A stretch of 14,123 bases of DNA from Acanthamoeba sp. SK_2022b (lineage: Eukaryota > Discosea > Longamoebia > Acanthamoebidae): positions 1 through 14,123 of the forward strand of contig JANDJZ010000304.1 of assembly GCA_027943245.1 (NCBI GenBank), given 5' to 3'. The position numbers and the translations under genes are program-made. Under the pieces are notes generated by a model. The model saw only the letters and a list, made by a program, of their open reading frames with translations, ran no database searches and was not told where the DNA came from. This document shows, in pieces, positions 8,408-14,123 of this stretch (position 1 is its first letter; every line of letters begins with the position of its first letter).

Positions 8408-9514
8408 ATGACGGACGGCAGCTCTGTCCTGGGCTCTGCTTTATCGTCGGCTGAGCAGCCGCCAGAGGAGCTGCTCGACCCCATAACCTTTGCCCTTCTT
8501 GTACGAGCTTACCCTTCACAACTCAACGCATTTTTGCAGTTCGCCTGGCACAACGGGCCAGTCCTAAAGAATGCTCTATATGACAGGAGGAGGCAGTAGT
8601 GGGTCCCTGTGGCCACAGCTACAGGTTTTGCCAACTCAACCAATGCCACCTTGTGCCTGCGCGTGCTGCACTGCTCTTACTAACTATCCAAACGGCAGCA
8701 AGGGCTCCATCACCACTTGGCTCAACTCCGCCCCTCACGCGGTGTGCCCCGTGTGCAAGGCGCCTCTCTCCACAAAGCAACTCGTCCCCAACTGGGGCCT
8801 CCGCAACGCCGTCGAGCGGTAACTAAAGCGCCCATCTCCCTCATCTTTCCAAGGCACACTAACGTGAGGGAGAGGACAACAGGTTCAAGATCAAGCACGG
8901 CCTACTAAAGCCCACCAAGGAACCTAGCGATCATGTCGAACAGCCATCGGCGCCTTCCCTCTCGCACTCGACCACCGATGATGATGATGCCCTCAAGCCA
9001 CCTGTCAGCCCCATGTCGGCCAGCCCGCAAGCGCCCCCACCGCCGCAGCAGGAGGAGCAGGGCTGGCGATTCCTGTGCATCAACGTGCCCGACTCGCCGA
9101 CAAGCTGCTGCGGCTGGGCCTGCACGCGATGCGGCGTGTGTTATCTCGCCAGAGAGTGCCGGGAGGACAACGCCAAATTTGCTCCGTTCACCACGCTTCT
9201 GTGCTACCTGTCCTTTGGCGAGTGGAGCTCGTGGTATTCGCGTACGCTGTGCGGTACGTGCCTGCGCCTCCCTGCCATTGCCTTGACCCGCATCGACCCG
9301 AGAAGGGCTCTCACCAATCGTTTGTCGTTGTTGATGATGATGTTGCTGATGGGCAGCGCTGTTGTTTCCGGTCTTCTTGTTGCTGCTGGTGCTAGTAGCG
9401 GTGATCGATCTGGTCGACCTTGTGGTTCTGTTCGTGGTGATCGTCGTCTTTCTGACGCTGGGCATGCTGGTCGTGGCGCCCTACTTCCTGCTGTGCCCTC
9501 AATCGGGGCATTGA
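8408..9514 (+). CDS. U-box E3 ubiquitin ligase with C-terminal transmembrane region
   Basis: Five exons, 8408-8500, 8587-8624, 8699-8818, 8883-9253 and 9357-9514, join in phase to give 259 residues. The U-box covers residues about 20-82: PPEELLDPITFALL, EEAVVGPCGHSYSKGSITTWL, CPVCKAPLSTKQLVPNWGLR. U-boxes recruit ubiquitin-charged E2 without zinc, although PCGH and CPVC cysteines remain here. A proline/serine linker with four aspartates (about 100-135) follows, then a cysteine-rich segment (LCINVP, SCCGWACTRCGVC, ARECRED). The last exon encodes about 45 strongly hydrophobic residues, broken only by two aspartates (near 225 and 228). This predicts one long or two hairpin membrane helices near the C-terminus. 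The enzyme would thus be membrane-anchored with its U-box in the cytosol. Which membrane and which substrate cannot be told. Confidence 0.85.
8677..8684 (+). other. Branch-point consensus TTACTAAC
   Basis: Matches the TACTAAC branch-site consensus and lies 14 bases before the acceptor CGGCAG (ends 8698) of the second U-box intron. It supports this intron, whose removal restores the U-box reading HSYSKGSI. Confidence 0.7.
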
Positions 9515-9659
9515 CAAGATGATGCCCTGGCGTAGGCTGTACCAATACATTTCTTTATTTTTGTTATTGTTTGTTTTTTGTTTTTTGTTTTTTTTTTGTT
9601 GTTTTTGTTTTAAAATCTAAATAAGCAGGAAAAAGGGACGAAGCAGTTGCTGCTGGGCC
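9515..9659. other. Convergent 3' region with T-rich tract
   Basis: Between the stops of the U-box gene and the 2H gene. A T-rich tract (9550-9612, TTTTTTG units) reads A-rich for the minus-strand gene and contains AATAAA at 9559-9554, a possible poly(A) signal for the 2H gene. Confidence 0.5.
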
Positions 9660-11663
9660 TCAGGCATCGGCGTAGGTCACCTTGTCATCGTGGTCGATGA
9701 AGATGACGCCCTCGGCCTCGAGCAGCTTCACCACCTCGTCCGGGTCCAACTCGTCCTTGATCACGCACAGCTGCTGCAGCGAGTTCTTGAGCGCCCCGAG
9801 CGTGGTGGGCTTGTTGAGCGGCGCCTCGACCCACTCCCTGCACCTCACCAGCGCCTACCACACGTCGCGCACGCTTAGTTGCCTGTGCGTGCGTGCGTGC
9901 GTAAAGTGCGACAAGTGTGGAGGTACGAGTTTGGCGGGATCCTTGCGGGTTTCGTTGGCCAGACGGTAGGACTCGCGTGCGACGAAGCTGTTGGTGCTGA
10001 GCCTGTCGCTCCCCTCGGCGGCCTTCTTCTTGAGGAAGGTCACCTTGCCCGCGCCGTCCACGCTGAAGTAGCCCTCGCCCTGCAGCTGCCGAACGGCCTG
10101 GTCCACGTCCAGGTGCTGGGCCTGTCGAACAAGGCGCTCATGTTAATGACGCACACGACACACGACGACACACGACGACACACGACGACACACGACGACA
10201 CACGACGACACACGACGACACACGACGACACACGACGACACACGACGACACACACGGCCATGCACCTTGACAGAGCACATGGGTTTGATGGACGCGCGGA
10301 GCTTGGCCTTGGTCTTGGGCAGGCTCGCCTTGGGCCCGCTGACGTTGCGCGCGATCCACTGCAGTTAAAAAAAAATTAAAATAAAGCATAATTTAAATTT
10401 AAATTTAAAACAAACAAAAAGCGGGATGGCCTCGTGTAGTCACGCGTACCACTTTGAGGCGGTCGATCACGAGCTTCTGCGTGTCATCCGGCTTGGGCGA
10501 CGTCCTCGGCGCGCCTGCCTCTGGCTGTGAATTGCACGCAACCAATTGGCCCCACTCATCAGCAACCACTGCGTGAGCGTGTGCGCGTGTGTGTGCGCGT
10601 GTGCGAGGAACAGCGGGGCGTACAGCTGGCTTCGGCTGCCTGGCCTGGGGCTGCTGCGGCTGGGCCTGAGGCTGAGGCTGGCCTCTGGCCGGGGAGGGAA
10701 CGGCGCTGCGCGAGGCAGAGCTGCTGCTGCTGCTGCTGGGGCGGGGCGGGCCCGCTTGGCCGAGCGGCACGGTGTTGATCACTTCGAAGGGCCCGGTGGC
10801 GGTCCTGCTGATGAGCTGCACGTGGTCCACGCGCCACTCGATGGGCTTCCACGAGCGCAGCAGCTCGGCCTTCTTTCGCTCGGTCATCATCTGGCGCGCC
10901 ATTGGTCAGAACTCTTGCAACAACAGCAACAGCAACAGCAACTCACAGCGCACCTTGCCCCTGAATTGGCCCACGGTGAGGTGAGCGTGGAAGCCGTCCT
11001 CGCTCTTGGTCGATTGTTCGTTGCACTCTGGAAAGACGCGCTGCAGCGCTGCCTGCAGGTCACGCAGCGCGTTCGGGGGCTGCACGCCATCACAGCAAAT
11101 AAATGGATAAATAAAATAGAAATAAAATAGAAAAATTGCAAAAAGGGGGAAATGTAATGAGGCCCATGGCTACTCGGCAACGACGCCTCAGTCGCGAACG
11201 GCCACACACGGCGGCATCGACGATACCAACGACAGACAAGGAGAGAAGAGGAGAGGAGAAGAGCGAAGCGCACCTGCACGGTGGGAGAGAGGAAGAGCGT
11301 GCAGCTGCTGGCACCGTGCTCGAAGTAGTCGAAGGTCTCAAAGCGCACGGTGAAGGGAGGCACGCTGGCCAGGCCCGCCTTGAGCTCGGGCAGGACCGAC
11401 GCAAACTGCGACTCTGTTCGTTCATTTATTATTTTAAGGAAATTATTCCTAAATTCAGTAAAATAACACGTAAAATTAAATAAATTAAATATCCAGCGCT
11501 AAAACGGAAGCGTACGGGGAACGAAGGGGTAGATGAGATTGATATGGGGCATCCATCGCTTGTACGCCTTATCGAACTTCAACCTGATGTCCTGTATGGG
11601 CCCCCACGTCTCCTTGGGCGGCGACACAATAATAGCGCTGGTGACCACTTTCTTCGTGCTCAT
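9660..11663 (-). CDS. 2H phosphoesterase (2'-5' RNA ligase-like) with duplicated C-terminal module
   Basis: Eight exons, 11663-11516, 11413-11274, 11079-10954, 10890-10624, 10524-10450, 10358-10266, 10121-9927 and 9854-9660, join in phase to give 412 residues. The 2H fold has two H-x-[T/S] motifs that cut or join 2',3'-cyclic or 2'-5' RNA ends. The first is PHINLIYPF (H40, Asn42 where Thr/Ser is usual), the second HAHLTVGQF (H129, T131), with SWKPIEWRVDHVQLISR after it. A low-complexity Ser/Gln/Pro linker (about 170-228) follows. Next comes a basic segment (SLPKTKAKLR) and two similar ~45-residue units, about 268-313 (VRQLQGEGYFSVD, KVTF) and 366-409 (VVKLLEAEGVIFID, KVTY), which look like small winged-helix or hairpin repeats. 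The substrate is unknown. The in-frame leftward extension has no other ATG, which supports the start. Confidence 0.85.
10122..10265 (-). other. Repeat-bearing intron of the 2H gene
   Basis: Donor GTGCAT at 10265 and acceptor GTTCGACAG ending at 10122, phase 0, joining CSVK to AQHLDVDQ. About 100 of its 144 bases are the 10-bp repeat. Confidence 0.85.
10152..10255. repeat. 10-bp minisatellite (CACGACGACA)n
   Basis: Nine perfect tandem copies at 10161-10250 plus partial units on both sides. On the minus strand it reads TGTCGTCGTG and stays open in frame. Confidence 0.97.
10570..10602. repeat. GTGCGC/GTGT alternating tract in a 2H gene intron
   Basis: Nearly pure alternating purine-pyrimidine (GTGTGCGCGTGTGTG) inside intron 10623-10525. 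Confidence 0.75.
10718..10738. repeat. Trinucleotide (GCT/AGC)n in a 2H gene exon
   Basis: Six AGC codons on the coding strand form the serine run of the linker that follows the catalytic domain. Confidence 0.8.
10917..10942. repeat. (CAACAG)n repeat in a 2H gene intron
   Basis: About four hexamer units inside the 63-base intron 10953-10891. On the coding strand it is CTGTTG, a pyrimidine-rich stretch before the acceptor. Confidence 0.85.
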
Positions 11664-11729
11664 TTTTCGATTTGGCAACTGCACTTCTTATTGATCGTCA
11701 GGTTCTGGCGTCGAGTGCGGGATCCTGTC

Positions 11730-11846
11730 CTACAAGAAGCGCAGGGGTACACGCGCAATGTGATAATTTTTCTATCTTTTTTCAGCTTTATGGAAGCAAT
11801 TTTTACCGTATTTCCATTTTGCGGAATTATGAAAGAAAAGCTTACC
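11730..11846 (-). other. Possible 5'UTR intron of the 2H gene
   Basis: Donor TTTTCAG|GTAAGC at 11846 and acceptor CGCTTCTTGTAG ending at 11730, with an AT-rich body. It lies 67 bases upstream of the start ATG; inference from motifs only. Confidence 0.35.
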
Positions 11847-11889
11847 TGAAAATTGAAAAAACACAGAGCAGCCTAGAAAGGACAAGGCC

Positions 11890-12005
11890 AAAAAAGGAGA
11901 GCAGGGAGGAGCCGTTACAGCTGGGTGGGACTCGAACGCACGGTCTCGCGACTGTGTGCGGCGAGCGAGCCATTACCGCTGGCGGGTTCCCTTGTTTTAC
12001 AGCTG
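11890..12005 (-). repeat. tRNA-related SINE-like unit, copy 1
   Basis: On the minus strand it holds a B-box-like CGTTCGAGTCC (11938-11928; consensus GGTTCGANTCC), an A-box-like TGGCTCGCTCG upstream, and a T6 run (11895-11890), as in a Pol III terminator. A standard cloverleaf does not form (acceptor strands do not pair), so it is not called a tRNA gene. Flanked by CAGCTGTAA on both sides of the core. Confidence 0.65.
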
Positions 12006-12679
12006 CCTTTTCCTTCTCCCCACCCCTTTCTTGCCACAAAAGTGAGGACGATTTGCAGGAGAGCAGGGAGGAGCCGTTACAGCTGGGTGGGACTCGAACG
12101 CACGGTCTCACAACCAAGTGCGCCTAGCGAGCCGTTACTGCTGGCCATTACTGCTGGCGGATACCCTCGCTTAAGAGTATCAAACGTTTGCTGAGTCAAC
12201 ATGTCCTTCTGGCACAAGGGCCACATCACGACTTGCTGGTCTGGGAAGGGTGGCTGGCTGGTGTGGTAAAGGTTGCCTGTCGGTCCTGCCTCTCACTCCC
12301 CTTGGTGTGCTCCTCTTTGTGAAGCCCCACTTTGAAGACATGTATCAAGAGGGTGCATTTGGCCGTGGTGAATGCATGTGCTTGTAAATCAACAAAACCA
12401 AAGCAAGAAGCCAGTCCTTATGGGTTTTCCATCATATCACACCTTCGGCCACACATTGCACAGCGTGGAGGGAAGCGGCAAGATTGGTCTCCTGCATCTG
12501 CATCGTCAGCTGTGAAGGAAACCTGCTTTTGGGTGGAGGCAGAATCGCGTCGAAAAGGGGCGCTAAGGAGAGAAAAAGAGCTGTAAAACAAGGGAACCCG
12601 CCAGCGGTAATGGCTCGCTCGGCGCACTCAGTCGCGAGACCGTGCGTTCGAGTCCCACCCAGCTGTAACGGCTCCTCCC
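11904..12679. repeat. 97-bp inverted repeat pair (11904-12000 / 12583-12679)
   Basis: The reverse complement of 11904-12000 matches 12583-12679 at 95 of 97 bases by direct comparison. Weaker similarity extends both outward (T/A runs) and inward (pyrimidine-rich sequence). They enclose 582 bases. Confidence 0.9.
12057..12160 (-). repeat. tRNA-related SINE-like unit, copy 2 (diverged)
   Basis: Bases 12057-12109 are identical to 11895-11947 (53 bases, direct orientation), covering the B-box half. The other half has diverged and carries an internal duplication (GCCAGCAGTAA-like units), and the T-run is absent. Confidence 0.7.
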
Positions 12680-12690
12680 GACTCTTTTTT
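12583..12690 (+). repeat. tRNA-related SINE-like unit, copy 3
   Basis: A-box-like TGGCTCGCTCGG at 12611-12622, B-box-like CGTTCGAGTCC at 12645-12655 and a T6 run at 12685-12690. Almost identical to copy 1 but in the opposite orientation. Confidence 0.65.
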
Positions 12691-12872
12691 AGGTTCTGCT
12701 TCCTTTTTTAGCACAACACCGAAAACATGCTTTTCCTTTACCCTTTTCTTCGGGTTTCCCGCTTTGCTCCAGTCGGACATTCCTGGCCAATATATTAATG
12801 ATGGTATTTATATTTGTTGCGTAGAAAGAATAAATAAATAGAGAGGTTCGACAAAAAAAGGCCTCCTTCGCG

Positions 12873-13763
12873 TTAGAGGTCGAGCAGAGAGGGAGAAGAG
12901 GGCTGCACTGGCGACGTCGACGTCTTGTCGTCATCGCTGCTGCGCGGGTTGAAATCGTCGTCGTCGGCGCCATGGCTGGTGGGCTGGCCGCGTTGCGACG
13001 ACGACGACGCAGGCTGGGCCTCGGCGTCGTCCGGGTGGGCCTCGAACGCCAGCTCGGCGCCGCCCCCGCCCGAGGAGGAGTAGGGGCCCGTGGTGAACAT
13101 AGGGTCGTCGGCAAACGCGTCATCGTCGTCGTCGTCGCCATTGTCGCCGACTCCGCGCAACTCTGTCGCGCCGTCGAGCTCCTCCAGTCCGAGGGGCAGG
13201 TAGGTCCGGGGTCGCCTCTGCTCATCGGGGCAAGGGACACGGAGTTAGGGAGAAATAGAATATATAGAATTAATAAATATAAATAAATAAAATAGATAAA
13301 TGGAGATAAAAAGAATGAGGAGGTAGGGAGACGTACCGAACGCCAGACCTTGTATTGCCACCAGACCAGCCAGCCGATGGCGCTGACGCCGATGAGGACG
13401 CCCACCACGATGCCGAACATCTTGAAGAAGGTGTCCCAACCAGACGCCGCATCTGAAGATCATTAAATAATAAATAAATAAATAAATAATAAATAATTAT
13501 TGTGTCAGATCGACGCCGTGGTAGATGGGCCGGTGGTTGGAGAAGGGGAGGGAGGTGGACGCACTGTTGGAGATGGGCTTGCAGTCGGAGCCGCCGTAGC
13601 CCGAGGCGCATTCGCTGCAGGTCGGGCCGGCCCAGTTGGCGGGACAGATGCACTTGTTCCGCTCCAAGTCGCACCTGAGGGCGTGCTGGGAGCACGTCGG
13701 GCTGCACTTGTCGCGCTTCAGGCACTTGGGGTATTGGAGGTAGCCCGGCAGACACTGCACATA

Positions 13764-13827
<64 letters not shown>

Positions 13828-14044
13828 GCTTAGCAACAATGGGTCGATGGTGGTGGGAGAGGGAGAGAGGGGGGAGGTCGAACCTGCTCGCAGCGGGCGC
13901 CGGTGGTGTGGTAGGCATCGTAGCAGAAGCACTGGATGCTGCCGTTCGTGAGGTCCCTGCACTGGCCCAGCGGCTGCGTGCAGGTCCCGTCCTTGGCGCG
14001 CTCGCGGCATCCGCACGAGTCGGGCTTACAGTTCGAGGCCGTGC
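12873..14044 (-). CDS. EGF-like repeat, single-pass membrane protein (3' part; 5' end outside the window)
   Basis: Four exons, 14044-13884, 13754-13565, 13452-13337 and 13217-12873, encode the last 270 or so residues. The gene continues past the right edge: the first visible exon opens in phase 1 after acceptor GCGGACAG. Two cysteine-rich EGF-like segments come first (CKPDSCGCRE, CFCYDAYHTTGARCEQ; then CSPTC, CICPANWAGPTCSECASGYG, GGSDC), of the kind found in extracellular adhesion or matrix-binding proteins. One membrane helix follows (MFGIVVGVLIGVSAIGWLVW) with a positive inner flank (QYKVWRS, RRPR). The tail is about 115 residues, rich in Asp and Ser with an Asp6 run, and ends SPSLLDL. This implies type I topology with a cytosolic tail. 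No close family was recognised. Confidence 0.82.
13466..13500. repeat. (AATA)n tract in an EGF-protein gene intron
   Basis: AAATAAATAAATAA-type repeat in intron 13564-13453; pyrimidine-rich on the coding strand, ahead of the acceptor ATCTTCAG. Confidence 0.9.
13765..13826. repeat. (CA)31 dinucleotide repeat in an EGF-protein gene intron
   Basis: Thirty-one uninterrupted CA units in intron 13883-13755, close to its acceptor (ATATGTGCAG on the minus strand). Confidence 0.98.
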
Positions 14045-14091
14045 CTGTCCGCGCACAGCAGCGAGAACCGGGGTGAGAAACACTGGGCGGG

Positions 14092-14095
<4 letters not shown>

Positions 14096-14122
<27 letters not shown>

Positions 14123-14123
14123 G
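14096..14123. repeat. (TG)n repeat running off the window edge
   Basis: TG dinucleotides continue to the last base, inside what should be another intron of the EGF-protein gene. Confidence 0.9.

Larger units (their letters stand above)
11847..12872. other. Non-coding repeat island between the 2H and EGF-protein genes
   Basis: No intact gene was recognised. It holds three tRNA-related repeat units (11890-12005, 12057-12160, 12583-12690). Between them, 12161-12582 has no clear coding signal beyond a short minus-strand frame with paired cysteines (CRFPPRCAMCGRRC, about 12439-12480) that ends at a stop; it may be a remnant. The stretch 12691-12872 is probably the 3' flank of the EGF-protein gene. 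Confidence 0.6.

Noticed and set aside
9330..9350. GAT/TGA trinucleotide run as a repeat expansion in the U-box gene
   Set aside because: Only a few units, lying in the predicted intron 9254-9356; unremarkable.
10152..10255. CRISPR-like array
   Set aside because: The 10-bp units are directly tandem with no spacers, in a spliced eukaryotic gene.
10040..10389. Cys/Val/Ser-rich repeat frames over the 10-bp minisatellite
   Set aside because: Repeat-driven open frames inside an intron of the 2H gene.
12418..12627. Zinc-finger-like gene (CRFPPRCAMCGRRC) on the minus strand
   Set aside because: Short frame with no splice support and a stop soon after the cysteines; at most a remnant within the repeat island.
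12583..12690. Functional tRNA gene
   Set aside because: B-box and T-run are present, but placing the T-arm in register gives no pairing acceptor stem and no T at position 8; only 4 of 5 T-stem pairs form. Treated as a tRNA-related repeat.

Overview
The window is nuclear DNA from an intron-rich eukaryote with compact genes. Every recognisable protein is split by short introns (about 60-215 bases, GT-AG apart from one possible GC-AG), often AT-rich or filled with simple repeats. Exons are GC-rich and use the standard code. A DASH-type kinetochore subunit, an EGF-repeat membrane protein and a mitochondrial-type tRNA methylthiotransferase lie within 14 kb. That would suit a unicellular protist, possibly an amoebozoan, but this is inference; no marker in the window fixes the species.

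Layout: (1) 163-2994, minus strand: a complete 12-exon orthologue of CDK5RAP1, reconstructed at 573 residues. (2) About 3206-7478, plus strand: a large, unrecognised F-box protein of about 16 exons whose first exon is uncertain. (3) 7691-8117, minus: a two-exon gene for a 120-residue Dad1-like DASH/Dam1 complex subunit, apparently with a 5'UTR intron. (4) 8408-9514, plus: a five-exon U-box E3 ligase ending in a very hydrophobic membrane segment. (5) 9660-11663, minus: an eight-exon 2H phosphoesterase (2'-5' RNA ligase-like) of 412 residues with a duplicated C-terminal module. (6) 11889-12690: a repeat island with three copies of a tRNA-related unit. Two of them form a 97-bp inverted repeat with 95 of 97 bases identical. 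(7) 12873 to about 14044 and beyond the right edge, minus: the 3' part of a single-pass membrane protein with EGF-like domains.

Gene pairs 1/2 and 3/4 are divergent, 2/3 and 4/5 convergent, with intergenic gaps of about 150-300 bases, so promoters are probably shared or back to back. The genes do not form one pathway. Two are ubiquitin-ligase components (F-box, U-box), two act on RNA (CDK5RAP1, 2H enzyme), one is mitotic and one is a surface protein.

Microsatellites are abundant and lie almost entirely in introns. They include the same TGTGC pentamer in two neighbouring genes, (CA)n, a CGTGGT hexamer and a perfect 10-bp unit. Exon coordinates come from splice motifs, reading-phase continuity and remembered protein families; no alignment or transcript data were available.
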